Part shown: positions 50,805-58,481 of the stretch, piece by piece
Position numbering within the stretch: position 1 is the first letter of the stretch
Layout: each line of letters begins with the position of its first letter
Source of the DNA: Pseudomonadota bacterium
Lineage (GTDB): Bacteria; Pseudomonadota; Alphaproteobacteria; Rhizobiales; Beijerinckiaceae
DNA: 64,000 bases
Assembly: GCA_021781815.1 (NCBI GenBank)
Contig: JAJXWB010000004.1
Location: forward strand, 62,001 to 126,000
Direction of reading: 5' to 3'
Translations under genes and position numbers: made by a program
Notes under the pieces: generated by a model
Seen by the model: only the letters and a program-made list of their open reading frames with translations
Database searches by the model: none
What the model was told of the DNA's origin: nothing

Positions 50805-51000
50805 GCATCGAGTCTTCAGTCGGTTCAAACAGTTGACCTCGTCGTCGGTCAGGATAACGTTTCGCCATCAAGAGCCGCCGCTACGACTCTCCTTGCGATC
50901 GGCGGGTCTCTTTCGCTTGCGTGTGAACGCTTATCCGATGTCAACGACATCGGACGTTCGCGCGCCCATCACGGGCGCAATGACGCCACAAGGATTTCGC

Positions 51001-51603
51001 ATGACACGAATTGGCGCGACGCTCCTGTGCGCGGCGATGCTTGCGACTTCAACGGCCGCGATCCATGCGCAGGACTCGACCGCGCGCAAAGCGCCAAGCG
51101 AGTTCGCGCAATCGGGTCCGATCGGCGGAACGTTCATTCTCGTCGATCAGAACGGCAAGACTGTCACCGACGAAACGTATCAAGGCTCGTTTCTTCTGAT
51201 CGCCTTCGGTTACACGAATTGTCCGGATATCTGTCCGACGACCCTGTTCAATATGGAGCGGGCGCTCGATTTTCTCGGGGCCGACGCGGCAAAGGTGCGG
51301 CCCTTGTTCATCAGCGTCGATCCGGAACGCGACACGCCTGCTCACCTCAAGGAATATATGAGTTCGTTCGGGCCGACATTCGTCGGCCTCACCGGACCAG
51401 CCGCCCATATTGCGAGCGTCGCCGCCAAATACGGAATCAAATATGAAAAGGTCGCCAATTCGACAGGCTACAGCGTAGATCATACCGCCGCCATTTTTCT
51501 GATGGGGCCGGACGGGGCGTTTATCGAACGCTTTCCTCATGACCTCGACCCGGCGGAGCTTGCCGCGCGCGTGCGTCGACATCTTCATGCAAACGGCGGA
51601 TAG
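51001..51603 (+). CDS. SCO1/SenC/PrrC family thiol-copper protein
   Basis: A 200-residue exported thioredoxin-fold protein. The signal peptide ends near IHAQDS. The copper-binding CxxxC is Cys74/Cys78 in NCPDICPT, the conserved DPERDTP follows, and the copper-ligand His161 is in SVDHTAAIFL. Sco proteins deliver copper to, or reduce, the CuA site of cytochrome oxidase. NosZ has a CuA site, so a role in NosZ maturation is a reasonable inference from its place between the men and nos genes. The ATG at 51001 begins the signal; the long frame upstream is intergenic. Confidence 0.92.
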   Translation: MTRIGATLLCAAMLATSTAAIHAQDSTARKAPSEFAQSGPIGGTFILVDQNGKTVTDETYQGSFLLIAFGYTNCPDICPTTLFNMERALDFLGADAAKVRPLFISVDPERDTPAHLKEYMSSFGPTFVGLTGPAAHIASVAAKYGIKYEKVANSTGYSVDHTAAIFLMGPDGAFIERFPHDLDPAELAARVRRHLHANGG

Positions 51604-51624
51604 GCCGTCGGCGCGTTACACCTT

Positions 51625-52986
51625 CTACTGAGCGTCGAACCACGCATCAGGGCGGTCCGCTCGCGCCGCCAGCCGGCGCAGGGCGAGGCGGTCGGGTTTT
51701 CCTGAGGCCAGAGCGGGCAAGGCAGGGACACGGACAGCAGCGCGAGGGCGGATGGAGGGCGCAACATGCGCCTGTGCCCAATCCAGCAGGGCGGCTTCGG
51801 AAATCGCGCCGCAAAAGACCGCAGTAACGATTTCACCCCAGACGGGATCATTCCGGCCGACGATGCTGACGGCGGTCAGGCCGGGGCATGCCGCCAGCGC
51901 CTCCTCGACCAGTCCGGGCAGGATCTTCTTTCCGCCGCTGACGATCACATCGTCGATGCGCCCCTGCACCAACAAACTTCCATCAGGGCCAATGTGCGCG
52001 ACATCGTTGGTGACGAACCAACCGTCGGTCAGACCATCGCCCGCACGCCACGCGGGATTTGCGTAACCCGCCATCAGCATCGGTCCACGAACCTTCAATC
52101 TGCCGTCGCTGCTCAGGGCGATCTCGATGCCTGGCAGGGGCTGGCCCACCATCCCCATCCGCCAGGTCTGCGCGGTCGAGCGCGACAATGGCGCGAGCGT
52201 GGCGACCTGCGACGCCATCTCGCTCATGCCGTATGTCGGCTGGATCGGCCAGCCGGACATCGTCGCGCGCGCGGCGAGGTCCGTGTCCAGCGCAGCGCCT
52301 CCGACAAGGACATGGCGCAGCCATGTCGGCGGCGGCGCGGCGGCGCGATCGAGCAGGAGCACCAGCATCGCCGGGACCAGCGACAGATGGGTGATTCGTT
52401 CGCTCGCCAGCGCGGCGAGAACGCGATCCGGATCGAATCCCTCGTGAACCACGGCATCGGCGCCGGCCAGCGCGCAGCGGCTTAGAATCGAATAGCCGCC
52501 GATGTGAAAGAGCGGAAGGCAAACAAGCCATGTGTCGCCGCGCCCCAGGGGGCAGCGCGCCTGGGACGCCGTTGCCGCGGCGCGCAGGGCCCCGGACCTG
52601 AGCATGACGGCCCTGGGGCGGCCGGTCGAACCACTGGTGGCGACAAGCAGCGCGATATCGTCCAGATCACGGGACGTGCGGGCGACTGGGTCGCGCGCGT
52701 CCTTGAAAAGATCGCGCTCCGATATAGCGATGCAACCGGACATCGCCCTGTCGCCGACCAGATATTGAATATTCGCCTGACGCAGCAGGTCGGTGATCGC
52801 GCTGTCGGGCAAGCCGGGATCGAGCGGCATGAAAGGCGACCCGAGCATGCCCGTCGCATGAATCAGGATCTGCAGAATCCGGCTCGATGAGGTCAGCGCC
52901 GCGATCGCATCGCGTCCGCGGCATCCTGCCCGCTGAAGCGCGGCTGCGGCATTGGCCGCTTCTGTCGAGATGTCGATTTCAGGCAT
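51625..52986 (-). CDS. menE: o-Succinylbenzoate-CoA ligase
   Basis: AMP-forming ligase that makes o-succinylbenzoyl-CoA, the substrate of MenB. The 453-residue protein is short for the superfamily, as MenE is. It shows LLVATSGSTGRPRAV, WLVCLPLFHIGGYSIL, QPTYGMSEMASQVATL, VQGRIDDVIVSGGKKI and the C-terminal catalytic Lys in LASGKPDRLAL. The ATG at 52986 is used; a GTG six bases upstream is possible. It is apart from menFDBC, separated by the convergent Sco1-type gene, and has its own upstream region. Confidence 0.9.
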   Translation of the reverse strand: MPEIDISTEAANAAAALQRAGCRGRDAIAALTSSSRILQILIHATGMLGSPFMPLDPGLPDSAITDLLRQANIQYLVGDRAMSGCIAISERDLFKDARDPVARTSRDLDDIALLVATSGSTGRPRAVMLRSGALRAAATASQARCPLGRGDTWLVCLPLFHIGGYSILSRCALAGADAVVHEGFDPDRVLAALASERITHLSLVPAMLVLLLDRAAAPPPTWLRHVLVGGAALDTDLAARATMSGWPIQPTYGMSEMASQVATLAPLSRSTAQTWRMGMVGQPLPGIEIALSSDGRLKVRGPMLMAGYANPAWRAGDGLTDGWFVTNDVAHIGPDGSLLVQGRIDDVIVSGGKKILPGLVEEALAACPGLTAVSIVGRNDPVWGEIVTAVFCGAISEAALLDWAQAHVAPSIRPRAAVRVPALPALASGKPDRLALRRLAARADRPDAWFDAQ

Positions 52987-53310
52987 GATCACTCGCTTTG
53001 GCGCGGCGCAGGGCTTGTCGCGTCTCGTTGACCCCCGGACCTAATTCAGCAGACCTGTGCGCCATCTTCGTGATTTTTTTCAAGCGATTGCATGAGTCGC
53101 AGCTTATCCGAAATCAAAGACGTTCATCAAAAGACTGCGCATTTTCGATCAGGGTGGAGTTTCGCGGCAATCCGGGCCACTGGCTCGCTCCGATGCAAGT
53201 TGTGTCGCTTTCCGCGCGATGACTCGCGCTGACGAACCGCCGAAGCGTCCCGTCCGCAGCGCGTCCTGCCTCGCGGGCAATGTGACGCGAACCTGAACCG
53301 GGAGCATGAA
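52987..53310. other. Intergenic region menE / pentapeptide gene
   Basis: 324 bases without a supportable gene, between two divergent genes. It holds a degenerate FNR-type palindrome (GTGAT-TTTT-TTCAA, 53070-53083, two mismatches to consensus) about 90 bases upstream of menE. I see no clear -35/-10 pair or other structure. Confidence 0.5.
53070..53083. promoter_or_regulatory. Degenerate FNR-type site upstream of menE
   Basis: GTGATTTTTTTCAA has 8 of 10 consensus bases of TTGAT-N4-ATCAA. On its own this is weak, but two better sites stand in the neighbouring men and nos intergenic regions. Confidence 0.35.
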
Positions 53311-53811
53311 ATGATCAGTATGAAAATCGCGGCGGCGCCGATCCTCGTCCTGTTTGCTGTTGCTGGCGCCAACGCCGGCGAGCGCAACGATTTCAACCCG
53401 CCGTGCGAAGTCGCGCAGGCCGGCGCATGCGCGTGGGGCAATCTTGAACGCCGCAATCTCGACGGCAGGGATCTGTCTGATTCGAATTACAAGGCCGTTC
53501 ATATGCACGGAGCCAGCCTCCGCCGCGCCATGCTCGCAAGACTCGATCTCCAGACAGCCGATGTATCGGACGCCGATTTCACCGACGCGGATCTGAACCA
53601 CGCGAGCTTCTTCGCGGCCAATGCTGGAAAGACAGTGTTCGCGGGCGCAGATCTGTCCGGGGCAAGTTTCACGCGCGCCAATCTGGTCGGCGCCGATTTC
53701 AGGGGCGCGAAGATCGATCGGATGACCCTGTTCATTGGTTCGCGGCTCGCCGGCGCCATCTGGATCGATGGACGAATCTGCTCGCCGGATTCGATCGGCG
53801 CTTGCAACTGA
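53311..53811 (+). CDS. Exported pentapeptide-repeat protein
   Basis: A 166-residue protein with a Sec signal (VLFAVAGANAGE) and a mature domain of about 16 pentapeptide repeats of the A(D/N)LXX type (LDGRDLSDSN, ADFTDADLNHASF, ADLSGASFTRANLVGADFRGA). These predict a right-handed quadrilateral beta-helix. Four Cys (two near the start, two in the C-terminal RICSPDSIGACN) may form disulfides. The function is unknown. It lies on the same strand as, and 167 bases before, nosZ. Confidence 0.88.
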   Translation: MISMKIAAAPILVLFAVAGANAGERNDFNPPCEVAQAGACAWGNLERRNLDGRDLSDSNYKAVHMHGASLRRAMLARLDLQTADVSDADFTDADLNHASFFAANAGKTVFAGADLSGASFTRANLVGADFRGAKIDRMTLFIGSRLAGAIWIDGRICSPDSIGACN

Positions 53812-53843
53812 GGCGAACGGTCGCAGCGAGTCGCCGCAAGGTG

Positions 53844-53857
53844 TTGAGAATTATCAA
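53844..53857. promoter_or_regulatory. FNR/NnrR-type binding site upstream of nosZ
   Basis: TTGAGAATTATCAA matches TTGAT-N4-ATCAA at 9 of 10 positions. It is centred about 128 bases before the nosZ ATG. If it acts at -41.5, transcription would start near 53892, directly before a hairpin at 53895-53921. It is the expected kind of site for a low-oxygen or nitrogen-oxide-responsive nos promoter. Confidence 0.7.
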
Positions 53858-53894
53858 GGCGATAGCCACCAGCATGGATGTACGTATCCCCCCT

Positions 53895-53921
53895 CTAAGT
53901 TTCCTTGAAAATGGAACTTAG
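53895..53921 (+). promoter_or_regulatory. Inverted repeat in the nosZ leader
   Basis: CTAAGTTTCC and GGAACTTAG form a 9-bp stem with one bulged T around an 8-base loop. There is no T-run, so it is not a standard terminator. It sits at the predicted 5' end of the nosZ message and could protect it or serve as an operator. Confidence 0.5.
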
Positions 53922-53978
53922 CAGGCGCGCTACGAGACGGTCGCCATTCCGACGTCCGTCATGCCTACGGGGGCAGTG

Positions 53979-56273
53979 ATGAGGCTAGAGCTTTCCAGAA
54001 CGACCGCGATTGCAACGATACTCGCGCTGAGCGGGGCGTTCGCCAATTCCGCGTCCGCCGCAGAATCGTTGCAGGACGTGATGAAGCGACGCAATCTGAG
54101 CGAGAAAGACATGCTCGCGGCGGCAAAGACCTACACGCCGTCGGGCGGTCGCGACGAATTTCTCACTTTCAGTTCGAGCGGCCATGCCGGCTCCATCATC
54201 GTCTACGGCATCCCCTCGATGCGCATCTACAAGTACATCGCCGTTTTCACGCCGGAGCCCTGGCAGGGCTATGGCTTCGATGACGAGTCCAAGGCGCTGC
54301 TCAAGGCAGGTTCGCCTCAGGGCCAGACAATCAACTGGGGCGATACGCATCATCCCAATCTCTCCAAGACCAACGGCGATTACGATGGCCAGTGGCTGTT
54401 CATCAACGACAAGTCGACGCCGCGCATCGCGGTCATCAGCCTCAAGGATTTCGAAACGCGGCAGATCGTCGTCAATCCGGTGCTGACCAACGAGCATGGC
54501 GGCGCCTTCGTCACCAACAATACCGAATATGTGATGGAAGCCTCGCAGCTCCCCTCGCCGCTCGGCCATAAATATGCGCCGCTGGACAAGTTCAACGACG
54601 AGTTTCGTGGCGGCATCACCTATTGGAAGTTCAACAAGGACGCCGGCAAGATCGAGCAGGAAAATTCCTTCACGCTCGAGTTGCCGCCCTATAGTCAGGA
54701 TCTCGTTTCCTCCGGCAAGGGGCCGTCGGAGGATTGGGCGTTCCTCAATTCCTTCTGCTCGGAACGCTACGTCGGCGGAATCGAATCCGGCAAGCCGCCG
54801 TTCGAGGCGGGCTGCTCGGCTAACGACACCGACTTCATGCACATCATCAACTGGAAGAAGGCCGAAGCGGTCTTCAAGGCCGGCAAATTCACGAAGATCA
54901 ACGGCATGGCTGTCATCCCGCTAAAAACCGTGATTGACGAAGGTCTGGTCTATCTCGTTCCGGAGCCCAAGAGCCCGCACGGCGTGGACGTGTCTCCTGA
55001 CGGAAAGTTCGTGATCGTCGGCGGCAAGCTCGACAGCCATGGATCGGTCTTCGATTTCGCCAAGATGAAAGCGCAGATCGACGCCAAGAAATTCGTCGGC
55101 AAGGATGCTTACGGCTTCCCGATCCTCGACATGAAGGAATCGCTGCACACGCAGGTGGCGCTCGGCCTTGGCCCGTTGCACAACCAGTACGATAGCAAGC
55201 CCTGCGTCGTTTACACGTCGCTGTATGTCGACAGCCAGATCGTGAAGTGGGATTATTGCCAGGGTAAGGTTCTCGACAAGATCGCGATCCAGTACAACGT
55301 TGGCCATCTTCTGACGATGGGCGGCGACACGATGCACCCGGATGGGCATTATCTGGTCGCTCTCAACAAATTGTCGATCGACCGTTTCAATCCGGTCGGC
55401 CCCCTGCATCCCCAGAACCATCAGTTGATCGATATCAGCGGCGACAAGATGGAGTTGCTGTACGATCTTCCGATTGGCCTCGGCGAACCGCATCAGGCGG
55501 TCGCGATCAGGGCCGACAAGCTCAAGCCGACCATCCGTTACAAATACGGCACGGATAGCCGCACCGAAGAAGAGTCGAAATTCGCGGTGCGTCCGGGCAG
55601 TGAAAAGATCGTGCGGACACCGGGAAAAGTGGAGGTCTTCGGGACGGTCATCCGTTCACACTACAATCCGGAAATCGTCGAAGCCGAGGAAGGCGATCAG
55701 GTCACGTTCCATTGGACGAATTCGGAGCGCGCCGAGGACGAGACGCATGGTTTCGCCATCAGCCAGAACGACGTCAATCTTTCGCTTGAACCTGGCAAGA
55801 CAGCCTCGGCGACCATCGAGCATGCGAAAGCGGGCGTCTATCCGTATTACTGCACGGAATTCTGTTCGGCGCTGCACCTTGAAATGGAAGGCTATCTGAT
55901 GGTGCGCCCGAAGGGCTCGGCGATCGAGAAGGCGTCCACCAATGTCGGGACGGTATATACCAAGGCCGATTTCGACAAGCAGTATAAGGCCTGCCTCGAT
56001 ACGCAGTCCGTGATCGACAAGGTCGTGGCCTACATCACGTCGACCAATTTCAAGGACTTCCCGACAGCGGTCGGACAGGTCGAAGACGCCACCGACCAGC
56101 TCAAGTTCGGAACGGAAGCGCGAGCCAAGGCTGACGACTACGCCAAGAAGGAAGATTGGCAGAACGCCACGCTCTGGGCGGGCCAATGGTGGCAATATCA
56201 GGTCAAGGCCGCCGACATTGGCCTGCGCACGAAGACTTATCTTGAGCAGAACGGCGCCAGGACGGTCAAGTAA
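53979..56273 (+). CDS. nosZ: Nitrous oxide reductase, clade II (Sec-type) NosZ
   Basis: Periplasmic copper enzyme reducing N2O to N2. The 764-residue precursor has a Sec signal without a twin Arg, a mark of the atypical clade II enzymes. The beta-propeller carries CuZ ligands (DTHHPNLS His124/125, later HGVDVSPDGK, GPLHNQYD and GLGEPHQA). The cupredoxin domain has the CuA site YCTEFCSALHLEME (Cys625, Cys629, His633, Met636). About 120 residues follow CuA without a CxxCH heme motif. ATG 53979 is preferred over 53961 because of the G-rich site just upstream. It heads a full nos cluster. Confidence 0.97.
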   Translation: MRLELSRTTAIATILALSGAFANSASAAESLQDVMKRRNLSEKDMLAAAKTYTPSGGRDEFLTFSSSGHAGSIIVYGIPSMRIYKYIAVFTPEPWQGYGFDDESKALLKAGSPQGQTINWGDTHHPNLSKTNGDYDGQWLFINDKSTPRIAVISLKDFETRQIVVNPVLTNEHGGAFVTNNTEYVMEASQLPSPLGHKYAPLDKFNDEFRGGITYWKFNKDAGKIEQENSFTLELPPYSQDLVSSGKGPSEDWAFLNSFCSERYVGGIESGKPPFEAGCSANDTDFMHIINWKKAEAVFKAGKFTKINGMAVIPLKTVIDEGLVYLVPEPKSPHGVDVSPDGKFVIVGGKLDSHGSVFDFAKMKAQIDAKKFVGKDAYGFPILDMKESLHTQVALGLGPLHNQYDSKPCVVYTSLYVDSQIVKWDYCQGKVLDKIAIQYNVGHLLTMGGDTMHPDGHYLVALNKLSIDRFNPVGPLHPQNHQLIDISGDKMELLYDLPIGLGEPHQAVAIRADKLKPTIRYKYGTDSRTEEESKFAVRPGSEKIVRTPGKVEVFGTVIRSHYNPEIVEAEEGDQVTFHWTNSERAEDETHGFAISQNDVNLSLEPGKTASATIEHAKAGVYPYYCTEFCSALHLEMEGYLMVRPKGSAIEKASTNVGTVYTKADFDKQYKACLDTQSVIDKVVAYITSTNFKDFPTAVGQVEDATDQLKFGTEARAKADDYAKKEDWQNATLWAGQWWQYQVKAADIGLRTKTYLEQNGARTVK

Positions 56274-56287
56274 ACCCTTTGAGAACA

Positions 56288-56315
56288 GGGAGGCGCGCCT
56301 GCGCCTCCCCTTTTT
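56288..56315 (+). terminator. Intrinsic terminator between nosZ and the cytochrome gene
   Basis: A 9-bp perfect GC stem (GGGAGGCGC with GCGCCTCCC) and a 4-base loop are followed by CTTTTT, 14 bases after the nosZ stop. It is a canonical rho-independent terminator inside the cluster, probably partial, giving more nosZ than downstream message. Confidence 0.85.
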
Positions 56316-56332
56316 GTCCAGAAGGGCCTGAA

Positions 56333-56983
56333 ATGTCGAATACACTGAATATCGCACTGGCTTGCGCGAGTTTGCTGGCAATTCTTGCAGGCGCGCCGAA
56401 CCGTTCCAGCGCTGAGGACGCGCCGGGCGGCAAGCAGCTCTACATGACCCGCACCTGTATTGCATGTCACGGCAAGGACGGGGCCAAGGCTATCCAAGTA
56501 TACCCCAATCTTGCCGGGCTGGATAAAGGTTACCTCTACGCGGAAATGAAGGATATCGCGTCCGGCGCGCGCGTGTCCGGTCCCGACGCGCGCGGCTATC
56601 CGCGCACACAGGCCATGAAGGATGTGATGGGGATCGTGACGGACGATGAGCTCAAGACCATCGCCGCCTGGCTGAGCGAAAATCCGCCGCCGCCTGTCAA
56701 GCCAGGCGACCCGGCGAAGGTGACGGAAGGCGAAGAAGCTTACGCCAAATCCGGCTGCGTCGGCTGTCACGGCAAGGATGGCGTCAAGCCCATTTCGGGC
56801 TACCCGATGATCGGCGGACAGAAAAAGGAATATCTGGCTTTGCAGATCAAGGAAATCCGCGACGGCGTGCGCGCCAACGGACGCTCCAGAATGATGACGG
56901 CCATGGTCAAACGAGTGACCGATCCGCAAATCGACGCCATCGCGGAATATCTTTCCCAGATCAATCGCGCTGCGTCGAAATAG
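56333..56983 (+). CDS. Diheme cytochrome c of the nos cluster (NosC-like)
   Basis: A 216-residue exported c-type cytochrome with two CxxCH motifs (CIACH at 42-46 and CVGCH at 142-146) in two similar halves, as in cytochrome c4/c553 pairs. A signal peptide covers about residues 1-28. It most likely carries electrons from the membrane quinol dehydrogenase to NosZ. Wolinella-type clusters have two nosC genes; the matching of this one to NosC1 or NosC2 is not determined. AAGGG precedes the ATG at 56333. Confidence 0.92.
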   Translation: MSNTLNIALACASLLAILAGAPNRSSAEDAPGGKQLYMTRTCIACHGKDGAKAIQVYPNLAGLDKGYLYAEMKDIASGARVSGPDARGYPRTQAMKDVMGIVTDDELKTIAAWLSENPPPPVKPGDPAKVTEGEEAYAKSGCVGCHGKDGVKPISGYPMIGGQKKEYLALQIKEIRDGVRANGRSRMMTAMVKRVTDPQIDAIAEYLSQINRAASK

Positions 56984-57009
56984 ATTCCGCGTCAGAAGGA
57001 TAGATAGAG

Positions 57010-57765
57010 ATGAAGAAGATAGCGATAGCCCTGACGTCTCTGGCGGCTTTGGGCCTTGGCGCGGCTTGGGCCGGGGACGCCGTCCCGAAGGCGGACGCCG
57101 GCAAGGTCACCGTCGACTCTGAAGGAAAGACGCACCAGTGGATGAAGACCGGCGGCGAGCGCGAGAAGGCGCTGGAACTCAAGCCCGATCTCGCGCATGG
57201 CAAGGATGTCTACGAGGTCTGTTCAGCCTGTCATATGCCGGAAGGCTGGGGACGCGTCGACGGGACGTTCCCGGAAATCGCTGGCCAGCATCGCTCGGTT
57301 CTGATCAAGCAACTGACCGATATTCGTGAAGGCAACCGCGACAACCCGACCATGTATCCGTTTGCTTTGCCCTCGGAGATCGGCGGCGAGCAATCGGTGG
57401 CCGACGTCACCGCCTATATCCAGAAGTTGCCGATGAACCCCGAGAACGGGGTCGGGCCGGGAACCGATCTGGCGCATGGCGAGAAACTCTACAAGGATAA
57501 TTGCGTGCGCTGCCACGGCGCGACCGGCGAGGGCGACGCCGACAAATATTACCCGCGCATCCAGGGGCAGCATTACGAATACCTGCTGCGTCAGTACAAA
57601 TGGATCAAGGAAGGAAAGCGGCGGAACGCCAATCCCGACATGATGGCTCAGATCAAGGACTTTTCCGACAAGGATACGATAGATGTCCTTGATTACGTTT
57701 CTCGCCTGAAGCCGCCCAAGGAGCTGGTCGGCGCCAAAGGCTGGCACAACCCGGATTTCGAATGA
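57010..57765 (+). CDS. Second diheme cytochrome c of the nos cluster (NosC-like)
   Basis: A 251-residue exported cytochrome with a signal peptide ending near AWAGD. It has heme sites CSACH (71-75) and CVRCH (165-169), each followed by a cytochrome-c-like fold with distal Met candidates. The halves are less alike than in the first cytochrome. It lies 26 bases after the first and ends 60 bases before nosB, so it is in the same transcript. A soluble periplasmic electron carrier for NosZ is the likely role. Confidence 0.92.
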   Translation: MKKIAIALTSLAALGLGAAWAGDAVPKADAGKVTVDSEGKTHQWMKTGGEREKALELKPDLAHGKDVYEVCSACHMPEGWGRVDGTFPEIAGQHRSVLIKQLTDIREGNRDNPTMYPFALPSEIGGEQSVADVTAYIQKLPMNPENGVGPGTDLAHGEKLYKDNCVRCHGATGEGDADKYYPRIQGQHYEYLLRQYKWIKEGKRRNANPDMMAQIKDFSDKDTIDVLDYVSRLKPPKELVGAKGWHNPDFE

Positions 57766-57825
57766 CAGGTAGCCGGCGGCGCATTCCGCGTCGCCGCGCA
57801 ATCGTCCGATGACGGGAGCAGGACA

Positions 57826-58473
57826 TTGACCGAATTACAAAAACCCAGCGCAGCGCCGTTCCGCCTGTTGACGCTGGCCGGTATGGCCATCCTGGCGGCC
57901 GCGTTCTTCTCGCCGATCTGGTGGGTCAGCCTCAAGGCGCCGAATTATCCGCCCGAGACCTTTCCCGATGGGGTGCGCATCGTCTTTCAGTTCAACGGAG
58001 TCAAAAACGGCTGCCAGTTACGTCAAAGCAAGGAAGTAGAAGAAGACGAGCCGCTCGACTGCGTCCATGAGATGAATACGATCAATCATTATATCGGGAT
58101 GCATCCGATCGCCGACGGCGCCAAATACGAGATCGCCGCGGCGCCTTATCTCTTTGCCGGCGTAGGTGTGATGCTGCTGGCTTTCATGTTCTATTCGGGC
58201 CCCTTCTGGTGGCTTCTGGCGCTGCCGGCGATCTTCGTTCCGATCGGGTTCGTCGCCGATTATTCCGGGTGGCTTTGGTATTATGGCCATACTCTCAGTC
58301 CGATGGGCGCGTTCACTGTAAAGCCATTCATGCCGACAGTGTTCGGTGAGGGTAAAGTCGCGCAGTTTTCGACATATTCCTATCCGGACTACGGCTTCGG
58401 TCTTCTGGTCGTCGCTTCCTTCGCTGTCTTGCTGGCGTTACTGCTGCGCAGGAAGCAATTGCGCCAAAGGTAG
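57826..58473 (+). CDS. nosB: NosB-like membrane protein of clade II nos clusters
   Basis: A 215-residue protein with about four membrane helices (around residues 15-36, 105-123, 127-147 and 190-208) and a periplasmic loop between the first two. A gene like this is found in clade II clusters of Wolinella, Anaeromyxobacter and others and is named nosB; its function is not established. The start is a TTG at 57826 with GGGAGCAGGA just upstream. Assignment rests on topology and position between the cytochromes and nosD. Confidence 0.78.
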   Translation: MTELQKPSAAPFRLLTLAGMAILAAAFFSPIWWVSLKAPNYPPETFPDGVRIVFQFNGVKNGCQLRQSKEVEEDEPLDCVHEMNTINHYIGMHPIADGAKYEIAAAPYLFAGVGVMLLAFMFYSGPFWWLLALPAIFVPIGFVADYSGWLWYYGHTLSPMGAFTVKPFMPTVFGEGKVAQFSTYSYPDYGFGLLVVASFAVLLALLLRRKQLRQR

Positions 58474-58481
58474 ATCCGGAT

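Noticed and set aside
50767-51000. 78-residue N-terminal extension of the Sco1-type protein
   Set aside because: The extension precedes a normal signal peptide and covers the FNR-type site; the ATG at 51001 fits the family.
53979-56273. Classical clade I, Tat-exported NosZ
   Set aside because: The signal peptide has no twin-arginine motif, nosR is missing, and nosB, nosG, nosH and cytochrome genes are present, all of which indicate clade II.
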